Of a stretch of 16,911 nucleotides of DNA, positions 1 through 7,274 are shown in pieces (the stretch's first letter is position 1; each line of letters begins with the position of its first letter). The position numbers and the translations under genes were made by a program. The notes under the pieces were generated by a model. That model was not told the DNA's origin. It saw only the letters and a program-made list of their open reading frames with translations, and ran no database searches. This stretch comes from Candidatus Thiodictyon intracellulare (GTDB lineage: Bacteria > Pseudomonadota > Gammaproteobacteria > Chromatiales > Chromatiaceae): positions 1 through 16,911 of the forward strand of contig JADNEJ010000414.1 of assembly GCA_016292295.1 (NCBI GenBank), read 5' to 3'.

Positions 1-111
1 TACGAGGCGAAGCGCGCGGCGCGTGCTGCCCGCGTCGCGGCCACCGGCAAGAAGCGGATACCCGTATTACGTCTGCAGTCAGGGGAACACCGCGAAAAAC
101 TGCGTTTCTAG
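1..111 (+). CDS. C-terminal fragment of an unrecognised protein (5' end outside window)
   Basis: Frame 1 is open from the first base to a TAG at 109-111, giving 36 residues. The first half is rich in Ala, Arg and Lys (it contains RAARAARVAATGKKR) and it ends in EHREKLRF. I do not recognise the family. It could equally be a chance open frame, because all three forward frames are open for about 100 bases or more here. No Shine-Dalgarno or start is visible. The 178 bp between this stop and the end of smpB (112-289) shows no gene. It holds a short T-run (125-131) and, read on the minus strand, a weak GCCC/GGGC hairpin (141-154) followed by four Ts, which is too weak to call a terminator. Confidence 0.25.
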   Translation, partial: YEAKRAARAARVAATGKKRIPVLRLQSGEHREKLRF

Positions 112-289
112 CCGAAAACCGTCTCTTTTTTGCCCTAAAAGCCCGTCCAAGGGCCTCAGGCTGTGGCGCCGGTCGCTAAGTCCGACAGGCTGCTAGATGG
201 GCACGCCCGCGCGGTGTCACCGCCAACCATGGGCTGCGGTGCGCGGGTCTTGCCCATCCTCCAAAGCATGGTACCTTGGCGTGAGACCC

Positions 290-766
290 TCAGCCGGCCT
301 TGAACAGGCGCCCCTTCTCCCGCTGCCAGTCCTTATCCTTCTCCGCGGCGCGCTTGTCGTGGAGCTTCTTACCCTTGGCGAGCCCGATCTCAAGCTTCGC
401 CCGGCTGTGCACCCAGTACATAGCGGTCGGCACCAGGGTGTAGCCGGCGCGCTCGGTCTCGCCGATCATGCGGTTGATCTCGTGGCGCTTGAGCAGCAGC
501 TTGCGAGTGCGGGTGGGGTCTGAGCTCACATGGGTGGAGGCCGTGGGCAGCGGCGTCATGTGCGAGCCGATCAGGAAGGCCTCGGCGTGGAGGATCTTGA
601 CGTAGGCATCCTTGATTTGGATATTCCCGGCGCGCAGGCTCTTGACCTCCCAGCCTTCCAGGACCAGGCCGGCCTCGATCCGTTGCTCAATGTGGTAGTC
701 ATGCCCCGCCTTCCGGTTGAGTGCGATGGTGGAGCCGCCGTCGGTCTTTTTCTTAGCCTTGCTCAT
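290..766 (-). CDS. smpB: SsrA-binding protein SmpB
   Basis: SmpB binds tmRNA (SsrA), mimics part of a tRNA and delivers tmRNA to stalled ribosomes, starting trans-translation in the cytoplasm. The product is 158 residues, the usual family length. Family landmarks are clear: an N-terminal STIALNRKA stretch, the core [15 protein letters not shown] with the GWEVKSLR signature, AYV and [10 protein letters not shown] segments, and the basic C-terminal tail KGKKLHDKR that enters the decoding centre. The start is fixed by alignment of the short basic N-terminus with known SmpB proteins. There is no Shine-Dalgarno before it: the bases just upstream read CTGCCTCCC. The gene diverges from tpiA across 83 bp. 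No tmRNA gene is visible nearby. Confidence 0.97.
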   Translation of the reverse strand: MSKAKKKTDGGSTIALNRKAGHDYHIEQRIEAGLVLEGWEVKSLRAGNIQIKDAYVKILHAEAFLIGSHMTPLPTASTHVSSDPTRTRKLLLKRHEINRMIGETERAGYTLVPTAMYWVHSRAKLEIGLAKGKKLHDKRAAEKDKDWQREKGRLFKAG

Positions 767-773
767 GGGAGGC

Positions 774-803
774 AGTTTACGGCAAATTTCCGGTTGATTT
801 CTA
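774..803 (-). promoter_or_regulatory. Weak candidate smpB promoter, possibly giving a leaderless transcript
   Basis: On the minus strand a TAAACT hexamer (779 to 774, 4 of 6 matches to TATAAT) lies 18 bp after TAGAAA (803 to 798, 4 of 6 matches to TTGACA). Transcription starting about 7 bp past the -10 would begin at or within a base of the smpB ATG (766), which agrees with the absence of a ribosome binding site. Both boxes are weak matches, so this is a hypothesis. Confidence 0.25.
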
Positions 804-822
804 GGCCCGACCCAGATAAATT
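794..822 (+). promoter_or_regulatory. Candidate sigma70 promoter for tpiA-secG-tRNA-Leu
   Basis: TTGATT (794-799) and TAAATT (817-822) are separated by 17 bp, each matching 4 of 6 consensus positions. The predicted start near 829 would leave a leader of about 20 nt carrying the AGGAG of tpiA. The location in the divergent smpB/tpiA spacer fits, but the match is modest. Confidence 0.35.
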
Positions 823-849
823 GCCGGGCTCTATTTTTAGGAGATGCAC

Positions 850-1614
850 ATGCGCAAGCCCCTGATTGCCGGTAATTGGAAGATGAACGGGACCAAGACC
901 AGCGTGGAGACGCTCTTGGCCGGCGTCGTCGCTGGCGCGCGTGCCATCCAGCTCAGCGAGATCGCGGTCTGCCCGCCCTATCCCTTTCTGCAGATGGCCG
1001 CGTCCGCGCTGGCCGGCAGCAGCGTCCGCCTGGGTGCGCAGAACTGCGCCACCGCGGCGAGCGGCGCTTTCACGGGTGAGGTGTCGGCCCCCATGCTGGC
1101 GGATTTCCGTTGCCACTACGTGATCATCGGCCACTCCGAGCGTCGCGCCATCTATGGCGAGGATGAGGCCATTCTTGCGAAGAAGCTGGCGGCCGCCGCC
1201 GCTGCCGGCCTGACCCCGATCCTGTGCGTTGGCGAAACGCTGGAGGAGCGCGAGCGCGGTGACATGGAGAAGGTGATCGCCGCCCAGATCGACGGCATCA
1301 TCGACCTGTGCGGAATCGTGACCTTCGGCGGACTGGAGCTGGCCTACGAGCCAGTGTGGGCGATCGGCACCGGCAAGACCGCGTCCCCGGCCCAGGCCCA
1401 GGAGGTGCACGCCTTCATCCGTGCCCGGCTCGTCGGTCACGATGCGGCCATCGCGCAGAAGGTCCGCATCCTCTATGGCGGCAGCATGAAGGGCAGCAAC
1501 GCCCTGGAGCTGCTGTCCCAGCCGGACATCGACGGCGGTCTGATAGGTGGAGCGGCGCTCAATGCCGATGAGTTCCTGTCGATCGCCAAGGCAGGTGACG
1601 CGGCGACGCAGTAG
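850..1614 (+). CDS. tpiA: Triosephosphate isomerase
   Basis: Interconverts dihydroxyacetone phosphate and glyceraldehyde 3-phosphate in glycolysis, gluconeogenesis and the Calvin cycle; cytoplasmic, normally a dimer. The TIM-barrel catalytic residues are present: Asn9 and Lys11 in AGNWKMNG, His95 in IIGHSERR, and Glu167 in [11 protein letters not shown]. The phosphate-binding GGS motif ([10 protein letters not shown]) and the late GLIGGAAL are intact. I start at the second of two in-frame ATGs. AGGAG at 839-843 abuts the ATG at 844 with no spacing but sits six bases before the ATG at 850, and the resulting [11 protein letters not shown] matches the usual family N-terminus. Length is 254 residues, typical for bacteria. 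secG follows 45 bp downstream, the common gammaproteobacterial pairing, so cotranscription is likely. Confidence 0.97.
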   Translation: MRKPLIAGNWKMNGTKTSVETLLAGVVAGARAIQLSEIAVCPPYPFLQMAASALAGSSVRLGAQNCATAASGAFTGEVSAPMLADFRCHYVIIGHSERRAIYGEDEAILAKKLAAAAAAGLTPILCVGETLEERERGDMEKVIAAQIDGIIDLCGIVTFGGLELAYEPVWAIGTGKTASPAQAQEVHAFIRARLVGHDAAIAQKVRILYGGSMKGSNALELLSQPDIDGGLIGGAALNADEFLSIAKAGDAATQ

Positions 1615-1659
1615 TGCGTCTGCTTCAGACCTCCAGGACGAGAACGGACTAGCGATCCC

Positions 1660-2265
1660 ATGCATACCATCCTGACCGTCACCCAAGTTTTTCTCTCGAT
1701 CGGCCTGATCGGCTTGGTGCTGATCCAGCACGGACGCGGGGCCGATGCGGGTGCCGCCTTCGGCAGCGGCGCCTCGGCTACCGTCTTCGGTGCGCGTGGT
1801 TCGGGTTCGTTCCTGTCCCGTGCGACCGGAATTATTGCGGCCCTGTTCTTTCTAACGAGCATGGCGATGGCGTATTATGCTGGACAAGGCAGCAAGCAAA
1901 AGGGCCTGAGGGACGGGGTGATCGGTCTGCCGGTGAGAGTCGAGACCCCCGCAACGGTCAAGGTTCAGCCGCCGGTTGCTGTCCCGGAGGCCAATGAGCC
2001 CCTCGGGGTGCCGATGGTGCCCGGGGTGGCGGCTAAAGCCACGAGCTCTGACGTACCGGTGGTGCCGGGTGCAGCGGTCGATGCGGCGCCGATCAGCGTA
2101 AAGTTGTCCGGGGATGGGCCGCCGAAGGATGTTCCGGTCGTTCTAGCGCCTGTGAAAGACCAGGACCCTGCGAAGGTCGAGGTAAAAGACGAGGCCAAGG
2201 ACAGGCCGGCGTCGCAGGTGCCTGCCCCTGAGGTCGCTGAACCGGCGGCTACAGCGGTGCGGTAG
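1660..2265 (+). CDS. secG: Preprotein translocase subunit SecG with extended C-terminal tail
   Basis: SecG is the small accessory subunit of the SecYEG channel and helps SecA-driven export across the inner membrane. Two membrane helices are visible (about residues 3-20 and 48-70), joined by the diagnostic loop LIQHGRGADAGAAFGSGAS. The product is 201 residues, against roughly 75-130 for most SecG. The excess is a hydrophilic, low-complexity tail (about 75-201) rich in Pro, Val, Ala, Asp and Lys with loosely repeated VPMVPG/VPVVPG/VPVVLAP units. Base composition does not change at the tail and no frameshift is seen, so it looks like a real extension. No strong ribosome binding site precedes the ATG, suggesting coupling to tpiA. 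The tRNA-Leu gene begins 42 bp after the stop. Confidence 0.93.
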   Translation: MHTILTVTQVFLSIGLIGLVLIQHGRGADAGAAFGSGASATVFGARGSGSFLSRATGIIAALFFLTSMAMAYYAGQGSKQKGLRDGVIGLPVRVETPATVKVQPPVAVPEANEPLGVPMVPGVAAKATSSDVPVVPGAAVDAAPISVKLSGDGPPKDVPVVLAPVKDQDPAKVEVKDEAKDRPASQVPAPEVAEPAATAVR

Positions 2266-2307
2266 GCCCCGACTCAGGACAAGTGAAGGTTTGATTTATG
2301 TTTTTAT

Positions 2308-2392
2308 GCCGACGTGGTGAAATTGGTAGACACGCTATCTTGAGGGGGTAGTGGCGCAAGCCGTGCCAGTTCGAGTCTGGCCGTCGGCACCA
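2308..2392 (+). tRNA. tRNA-Leu (anticodon GAG)
   Basis: A complete 85-nt class II tRNA folds here. The acceptor stem GCCGACG (2308-2314) pairs with CGTCGGC (2382-2388), followed by discriminator A and an encoded CCA (2390-2392). The D arm is GTG...CAC with loop AAATTGGTAGA. The anticodon stem CTATC/GGTAG encloses loop TTGAGGG, giving anticodon GAG, which reads CUC and CUU. There is a long variable arm (TGGCGCAAGCCGT), as expected for leucine tRNAs. The T arm is GCCAG-TTCGAGT-CTGGC. It sits 42 bp after secG and directly before a terminator, so it is probably processed from the tpiA-secG transcript. secG followed by tRNA-Leu is a conserved arrangement in gammaproteobacteria. Confidence 0.97.
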
Positions 2393-2397
2393 TCAGC

Positions 2398-2432
2398 AAA
2401 CGGCAGGTCGCGCAAGCAGCCTGCCGTTTTTT
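2398..2432 (+). terminator. Rho-independent terminator after tRNA-Leu
   Basis: AAACGGCAGG (2398-2407) pairs perfectly with CCTGCCGTTT (2420-2429) around a 12-nt loop, followed by a T-run (2427-2432) and then more T-rich sequence. It lies 6 bp after the tRNA CCA end and should separate the tpiA-secG-tRNA unit from the nuo operon. Confidence 0.9.
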
Positions 2433-2496
2433 CATTTTTTATCGCTAAACAACTGAAAATAAGCAGGAAAACACCCAATTTTGACTACTGGTCCGG

Positions 2497-2525
2497 TTGA
2501 CTTGGCGCGCACCGCTCTTTAGACT
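2497..2525 (+). promoter_or_regulatory. Candidate sigma70 promoter of the nuo operon
   Basis: TTGACT (2497-2502, 5 of 6 matches) and TAGACT (2520-2525, 4 of 6) are separated by 17 bp. The predicted start near 2532 leaves a leader of about 43 nt before the nuoA GTG. An A/T-rich stretch at about 2433-2480 lies upstream and could act as an UP element. A second TTGACT (2481-2486) lacks a -10 at the right distance, and TATAAA (2531-2536) is 28 bp from the good -35. No Fnr, NarL or ArcA site is evident by eye. Confidence 0.5.
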
Positions 2526-2574
2526 CCTCTTATAAACTCGTGACAGTAGGCGAACCTGGCGGTCCGGAGGAGCA

Positions 2575-2931
2575 GTGCTCGGCAACTATATGCCCATCTT
2601 GATCTTCATCATCGTCGGCTTCCTGGTGGGCGGCGGGGCACTGTTGGCCGGTTGGGTGCTCGGCACCCGGCGGCCCGACGCGCAGAAAGATTCCCCCTAC
2701 GAGTGCGGCTTCCCCGCTTTTGAAAGCGCACGAGTGAAATTCGACGTGCGTTATTACCTGGTGGCCATCCTTTTCATTCTTTTCGACCTGGAGATTGCCT
2801 TCATCTTTCCCTGGGCGGTGGTCCTGCCGGACCTCGGCGCCTATGGGTTCTGGGTCATGTTCGTGTTTCTCGTGATCCTGGTCGTCGGCTTCATCTACGA
2901 GTGGAAGAAGGGGGCACTAGAATGGGAATAG
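2575..2931 (+). CDS. nuoA: NADH-quinone oxidoreductase subunit A
   Basis: Small membrane-arm subunit of complex I at the junction with the peripheral arm. It has three predicted helices (about residues 6-30, 59-80 and 86-110). Between the first two is the conserved loop with YECGF (residues 42-46), the region that changes conformation around the quinone site. The acidic [14 protein letters not shown] motif in helix 2 is intact. Length is 118 residues, typical. The start is GTG at 2575, five bases after GGAGG (2566-2570); the next ATG (2590) would be 19 bases away and would trim the conserved [10 protein letters not shown] start. It is first in the operon and overlaps nuoB by 10 bp. Confidence 0.96.
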   Translation: MLGNYMPILIFIIVGFLVGGGALLAGWVLGTRRPDAQKDSPYECGFPAFESARVKFDVRYYLVAILFILFDLEIAFIFPWAVVLPDLGAYGFWVMFVFLVILVVGFIYEWKKGALEWE

Positions 2932-3398
2932 AAGGTCTGCTGGAACAGGGCTTCGTCACCACCACGGCGGATAAGCTCATCAACTGGGCGCGCACCGGGT
3001 CCATGTGGCCCATGACTTTCGGGTTGGCGTGCTGCGCGATCGAGATGATGCATACCGGTGCGGCTCGCTACGATCTCGACCGGTTCGGCATCATCTTCCG
3101 CCCGAGCCCCCGCCAGTCCGACGTGATGATCGTGGCTGGCACCCTTGTCAATAAGATGGCCCCAGCGCTGCGCCGGGTCTACGACCAGATGGCCGAACCC
3201 CGGTGGGTGATCTCGATGGGCTCCTGCGCCAACGGCGGCGGCTATTACCACCATTCCTATTCGGTGGTGCGCGGCTGCGACCGCATCGTCCCAGTGGATG
3301 TCTATGTGCCCGGCTGCCCGCCGACGCCGGAGGCTTTGTTGTACGGAATACTGCAATTGCAGAACAAGATCCGCCGGACCAATACTATCGCCCGCTGA
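2922..3398 (+). CDS. nuoB: NADH-quinone oxidoreductase subunit B (N2 cluster)
   Basis: Carries cluster N2, the last iron-sulfur centre, which reduces quinone. The four N2 ligands are visible: tandem Cys37-Cys38 ([10 protein letters not shown]), Cys102 (GSCANGGG) and Cys132 ([12 protein letters not shown]). Also present are the GTLVNKMAP and [20 protein letters not shown] stretches. I chose the ATG at 2922 rather than an in-frame start at 2901: it is preceded by a G-rich Shine-Dalgarno (AGAAGGGGG, ending at 2914), and [15 protein letters not shown] resembles the usual N-terminus. That gives 158 residues, normal for the family, with a 10-bp overlap with nuoA that suggests translational coupling. 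Confidence 0.97.
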   Translation: MGIEGLLEQGFVTTTADKLINWARTGSMWPMTFGLACCAIEMMHTGAARYDLDRFGIIFRPSPRQSDVMIVAGTLVNKMAPALRRVYDQMAEPRWVISMGSCANGGGYYHHSYSVVRGCDRIVPVDVYVPGCPPTPEALLYGILQLQNKIRRTNTIAR

Positions 3399-3437
3399 GC
3401 CCCGCGGCTACCGCGCAGCTTCAATGACCCAGGACCC

Positions 3438-4154
3438 ATGGCAACAGATTCCCTGACGCGTGATACCAGGCTGGCCGGGCTCGAACAGGCCCTGGCCCGG
3501 CATGTGAGTGGACACGGCTGCGAAACCTTGAGTGCGTCCGGCGAGGTCACGCTGGTGGTGCCCGCGGCGCAACTGCTACCGGTCTGCCGCATCCTGCACG
3601 ACCATGCGGACCTGCGCTTCGAGCAACTGATCGACGTCTGCGGGTTGGACTATGCCGCCTACGGCAAGGGCGAGTGGGAGACCGAGTCGGCGTCCACCTT
3701 CGGCTTCTGTCGCGGTGTGGACCGCGACGTGGACCTGGCGCTCAATGATCCGCGCCGCTTTGCCGTGGTCTATCACCTGCTGTCCCTGGCACACAATCGG
3801 CGCTTGCGCCTGCGGGTCTACGCGCTCGGAGATGAGCCTATGGTTGATTCGGTGCTGCCGGTGTGGGCCGCGGCCAATTGGTTCGAGCGCGAGGCCTTCG
3901 ACCTCTTCGGCATCCTTTTTCGCGGGCACCCCGATCTGCGTCGTATCCTCACGGACTACGGGTTTTTTGGTCACCCCTTCCGCAAGGACTTCCCTGTTTC
4001 TGGTCAGGTTGAGATGCGCTATGACCCGGCGCAGGGTCGCGTGGTCTATGAGCCGGTGACGATAGCGCCGTGCGTCCTGGTGCCCAAGGTAATCCGCGAC
4101 GACAGTCGTTACCTGGGCCCGGACCCCGTCAGGGCGTCCGGCAAGGGGGCCTGA
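3438..4154 (+). CDS. nuoC: NADH-quinone oxidoreductase subunit C
   Basis: The 30-kDa subunit of the peripheral arm; it has no cofactor and packs with NuoD and NuoI. The protein is 238 residues and separate from NuoD, unlike the fused NuoCD of enterobacteria. The N-terminal alpha/beta part (about 1-90) contains [12 protein letters not shown]. The family signature follows: [20 protein letters not shown] (from about residue 148), then [19 protein letters not shown]. The usual C-terminal YEPVTI segment is present. The ATG at 3438 follows AGGA by several bases, 39 bp after nuoB. An out-of-frame ATG at 3425 is ignored. Confidence 0.96.
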   Translation: MATDSLTRDTRLAGLEQALARHVSGHGCETLSASGEVTLVVPAAQLLPVCRILHDHADLRFEQLIDVCGLDYAAYGKGEWETESASTFGFCRGVDRDVDLALNDPRRFAVVYHLLSLAHNRRLRLRVYALGDEPMVDSVLPVWAAANWFEREAFDLFGILFRGHPDLRRILTDYGFFGHPFRKDFPVSGQVEMRYDPAQGRVVYEPVTIAPCVLVPKVIRDDSRYLGPDPVRASGKGA

Positions 4155-4155
4155 C

Positions 4156-5415
4156 ATGCCTGAAATCCGCAATTACACCCTGAATTTCGGTCCCCAGCAC
4201 CCATCTGCCCATGGCGTGCTGCGGTTGGTATTGGAACTCGACGGCGAGGTAATCGAGCGTGCCGACCCCCACGTCGGCCTGCTGCACCGCGGCACCGAGA
4301 AACTGGCCGAGACCAAACCCTATAACCAGAGCATCGGCTACATGGACCGCCTGGACTATGTGTCCATGCTGTGCAACGAGCACGGCTATGTGCTGGCGAT
4401 CGAGAAGCTCCTGGGGGTGCAGGTACCGCCGCGCGCCCAGTATATCCGCACCCTGTATGACGAGATCACCCGTATCCTGAACCACCTGATGTGGCTCGCG
4501 GCGCATGCCCTGGACATCGGCGCCATGTCCGTCTTCATCTATTGCTTTCGCGAGCGTGAGGACTTGCTCGATTGCTACGAGGCGGTCTCGGGTGCGCGTA
4601 TGCACGCCACCTATTACCGCCCGGGCGGGGTCTATCGGGACCTGCTGGAGCAGATGCCGCAATACCAGGCGGCCGGAACCCAATGGCACAGCGCTCGCGA
4701 GATGGCGGCCCGCAATGCCACCCGCCAAGGCTCCCTGCTGGATTTCATTGCGGCCTTCGCGCAGCGCTTCCCGGGCTGCGTGGACGAGTACGAGACCCTT
4801 CTGACCGACAACCGCATCTGGAAGCAGCGCACCGTAAGCATCGGTGTGGTCTCTCCCGAGCGGGCGCTGCAACTCGGTTTCACCGGGCCCATGCTGCGCG
4901 GCTCCGGCATCGCGTGGGACCTGCGCAAGAAGCAGCCCTATGCCGCCTATGCCGAGATGGACTTCGATATCCCGGTGGGGGTCAATGGGGACTGCTACGA
5001 CCGCTATCTGGTGCGCATCGAGGAAATGCGTCAGTCCAACCGTATCATCAAGCAGTGCGTGGACTGGCTGCGCAAGCACCCGGGGCCGGTTGCGGTTGAC
5101 GACTATAAGGTCATGCCGCCCGCTCGTACCGCGATGAAAGAGGACATGGAGGCTCTGATCCACCACTTTAAACTCTTCACCGAGGGCTATTGCACCCCGC
5201 CGGGGGAGGTCTATGCGGCGGTCGAGGCGCCCAAGGGCGAGTTCGGCTGTTATATCGTCTCCGACGGCGCCAACAAGCCCTATCGACTCAAGGTCCGCGC
5301 CCCCGGGTTCGCGCACTTGGCGGCGCTCGATGAGATGGCCAGGGGCCACATGCTGGCGGACGTGGTGGCCATCATCGGGACTCTGGATATCGTGTTTGGA
5401 GAGATTGACCGCTGA
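4156..5415 (+). CDS. nuoD: NADH-quinone oxidoreductase subunit D (49-kDa)
   Basis: With NuoB and NuoH it forms the quinone-binding cavity; it descends from the [NiFe]-hydrogenase large subunit but has no metal site. Length is 419 residues. The N-terminal [15 protein letters not shown] is intact. His19, in the HPSAHG motif, and Tyr68, in [14 protein letters not shown], correspond to the quinone headgroup residues His38 and Tyr87 of the Thermus enzyme; both are offset by 19, which supports the alignment. [14 protein letters not shown] and the C-terminal DIVFGEIDR ending are standard. One base separates it from the nuoC stop, and a G-rich ribosome site (about 4144-4150) lies inside nuoC. The stop TGA overlaps the nuoE ATG by one base (TGATG). 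Confidence 0.98.
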   Translation: MPEIRNYTLNFGPQHPSAHGVLRLVLELDGEVIERADPHVGLLHRGTEKLAETKPYNQSIGYMDRLDYVSMLCNEHGYVLAIEKLLGVQVPPRAQYIRTLYDEITRILNHLMWLAAHALDIGAMSVFIYCFREREDLLDCYEAVSGARMHATYYRPGGVYRDLLEQMPQYQAAGTQWHSAREMAARNATRQGSLLDFIAAFAQRFPGCVDEYETLLTDNRIWKQRTVSIGVVSPERALQLGFTGPMLRGSGIAWDLRKKQPYAAYAEMDFDIPVGVNGDCYDRYLVRIEEMRQSNRIIKQCVDWLRKHPGPVAVDDYKVMPPARTAMKEDMEALIHHFKLFTEGYCTPPGEVYAAVEAPKGEFGCYIVSDGANKPYRLKVRAPGFAHLAALDEMARGHMLADVVAIIGTLDIVFGEIDR

Positions 5416-5942
5416 TGAGCTTCCGTAACACCCCCCTGGCAGTGGTGCACGATCGGGACAAGTCGACCCTCCTGACGCCCGCGATCCGCGCCGTGATCGA
5501 CGCCCATGCCGCCAAGTATCCGCTGGAATGGAAGCAGTCCGCGGTAATGCCGGCCCTGACCCTAGTCCAGGACAGCAACGGCGGCTGGTTGTCGCGAGAA
5601 CTGATGGACGAGGTGGCGGCCTATCTGGACATGCCCGCGGTCGCGGTCTACGAGGTTGCGAGCTTCTACGGCATGTACGATTTGGCCCCGACCGCGGCGC
5701 ACAAAGTCTGCATCTGCAACAGTATTTCCTGCCTGTTGAACGGCTCCGAGGACCTGATCCACCATGTGGAGCACCGCTACCAGGTCAAGCCCGGTGAGAC
5801 CACCGCCGACGGGCGCTTCACCTTCAAGGAGGTGGAGTGCCTGGGCGCCTGCCGGGACGCGCCGGCGGTGCTGATCGACAAGACCTATCATGAAAGGCTG
5901 TCCGCGCAGGACCTAGACCGGCTGATCGAGGGGTTGCAGTGA
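5415..5942 (+). CDS. nuoE: NADH-quinone oxidoreductase subunit E (N1a cluster)
   Basis: The 24-kDa subunit of the NADH dehydrogenase module, holding the [2Fe-2S] cluster N1a in a thioredoxin-like fold. It is 175 residues. The helical N-terminal region carries the family [14 protein letters not shown] segment and [11 protein letters not shown]. Cluster ligands are Cys101 and Cys106 (CNSISC) and Cys142 and Cys146 ([10 protein letters not shown]). Cys99 just before the first pair is an extra cysteine. Start and stop codons overlap both neighbours (TGATG with nuoD; GTGA with nuoF), so translation is probably coupled across nuoD-E-F. Confidence 0.97.
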   Translation: MSFRNTPLAVVHDRDKSTLLTPAIRAVIDAHAAKYPLEWKQSAVMPALTLVQDSNGGWLSRELMDEVAAYLDMPAVAVYEVASFYGMYDLAPTAAHKVCICNSISCLLNGSEDLIHHVEHRYQVKPGETTADGRFTFKEVECLGACRDAPAVLIDKTYHERLSAQDLDRLIEGLQ

Positions 5943-7231
5943 GCGCTATGGCCGTCAATCACGACACCGTTTGTTTCCGCACCATGAGCCTTCCGGTCCA
6001 TGAGCGACACACCATGGCGGTCTATCGTGGCCTGGGTGGCTATGTGCAATGGGAGCGTATCCTGTGCGAACGGGTGGACCCTGCCAGCCTCATTGAAGAG
6101 TTGAAGCTCTCCAACCTGCGCGGCCGCGGCGGCGCCGGCTTTCCGACCGGGCTCAAGTGGAGCTTTATGCCCCGCACGGCCTCGATTCAGAAATATATCG
6201 TCTGCAATTCCGACGAGGGTGAGCCTGGTACCTGCAAAGATCGTGATATCCTGCGTTTCAATCCGCACCAGTTGATCGAGGGCATGGCCATCGCCGGCTA
6301 TTGCATCGGGGCCACCGTGGGGTACAACTATATCCGCGGCGAGTTCTTTGAGCCGATCGAGCGTTTTGAGACGGCTGTGCGGGAGGCCTATGCGGCGGGA
6401 CTGCTCGGGCGCGACATCCTGGGCACTGGGGTGGATTTCGACCTCTACACCCACTTGGGTGCGGGCGCCTATATCTGCGGGGAGGAGACGGCTCTCCTAG
6501 AGTCGATCGAGGGCAAGAAGGGGCAGCCTCGCTACAAGCCGCCCTTCCCGGCCCAGGCCGGCCTCTATGGCATGCCCACCACCATCAATAATACCGAGTC
6601 CCTGGCCTCGGTACCGGTGATCCTGGAACGCGGCGGTCAGTGGTTTCTGAACCAGGGGCGGCCGAACAACGGCGGGACCAAGATCTTCTCCATCACGGGC
6701 CATGTCAATAACCCCCTCAATGTCGAGGTTCCCCTGGGTACGCCCTTCCGGGACCTGCTGGCAATGGCCGGCGGGGTCAAGGACGGCAGGCAGCTCAAAG
6801 CGGTCATCCCCGGCGGCTCCTCGGTGCCGGTGGTGCCGGGTGACATCATGATGGGGGTCGACATGGACTACGACGCGGTCGCCAAGGCCGGGTCCATGCT
6901 CGGCAGTGGTGCGGTGATCGTGATCGCTGGGGGCACCTGCATGGTGAAAATTCTGGCCAATCTGTCCCACTTCTATATGCGTGAGTCCTGCGGCCAGTGC
7001 ACGCCCTGCCGCGAGGGGGCCGGCTGGCTGGCGCGCGTGGTCGGGCGGATCGCCGCGGGCCGGGGCCGCCCGCAGGACCTAGAGCTGCTGGAGACTGTCG
7101 CCGGGCGGATCGGCGGGCGTACCATCTGTGCCCTGGGAGATGCGGCGGCCATGCCGGTGCAGAGCTTCCTGAAGCACTATAGCAATGAATTCGTGCACCT
7201 GATCGAGCACGGGCAAGCTTCGGCGGCCTGA
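5939..7231 (+). CDS. nuoF: NADH-quinone oxidoreductase subunit F (FMN, NADH binding, N3 cluster)
   Basis: The 51-kDa subunit where NADH binds and reduces FMN. The glycine-rich nucleotide loop [10 protein letters not shown] runs from residue 62 to 71, and the [14 protein letters not shown] motif (90-103) supplies the acidic FMN/NADH contacts. Cluster N3 ligands are Cys351, Cys354 and Cys357 ([12 protein letters not shown]) and Cys397 (TICALGD). Length is 430 residues. The start is GTG at 5939, overlapping the nuoE stop by four bases, with GAGGGG (5928-5933) five bases upstream. An in-frame ATG at 5948 is a possible alternative and would remove three residues. nuoG follows after 43 bp, which contain an 8-bp direct repeat TTGGCCGC (7234-7241 and 7253-7260). 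Confidence 0.97.
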   Translation: MSAMAVNHDTVCFRTMSLPVHERHTMAVYRGLGGYVQWERILCERVDPASLIEELKLSNLRGRGGAGFPTGLKWSFMPRTASIQKYIVCNSDEGEPGTCKDRDILRFNPHQLIEGMAIAGYCIGATVGYNYIRGEFFEPIERFETAVREAYAAGLLGRDILGTGVDFDLYTHLGAGAYICGEETALLESIEGKKGQPRYKPPFPAQAGLYGMPTTINNTESLASVPVILERGGQWFLNQGRPNNGGTKIFSITGHVNNPLNVEVPLGTPFRDLLAMAGGVKDGRQLKAVIPGGSSVPVVPGDIMMGVDMDYDAVAKAGSMLGSGAVIVIAGGTCMVKILANLSHFYMRESCGQCTPCREGAGWLARVVGRIAAGRGRPQDLELLETVAGRIGGRTICALGDAAAMPVQSFLKHYSNEFVHLIEHGQASAA

Positions 7232-7274
7232 GTTTGGCCGCAAGCAATGATGTTGGCCGCGTAGAGAGACCGCA

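Noticed and set aside
137..154. Hairpin GCCC-GGGC followed by four Ts as smpB terminator (minus strand)
   Set aside because: The stem is only 4 bp and the T-run only four bases, too weak to call.
197..523. A 108-codon plus-strand frame overlapping the end of smpB
   Set aside because: It is antisense to smpB over most of its length and has no ribosome site or family match.
763..1731. A 322-codon minus-strand frame opposite tpiA
   Set aside because: Antisense to a complete triosephosphate isomerase; it overlaps the smpB start and has no plausible function.
2481..2536. Alternative nuo promoter using TATAAA at 2531-2536
   Set aside because: No -35-like hexamer at 16-18 bp; the nearest TTGACT is 28 bp away. 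The 2497/2520 pair fits better.
4129..5349. A 406-codon minus-strand open frame opposite nuoD
   Set aside because: Same antisense shadow effect; the plus strand encodes NuoD with all expected residues.
7234..7260. 8-bp direct repeat TTGGCCGC in the nuoF/nuoG gap
   Set aside because: Short, and likely by chance in GC-rich DNA; no element boundaries or regulatory motif are associated.
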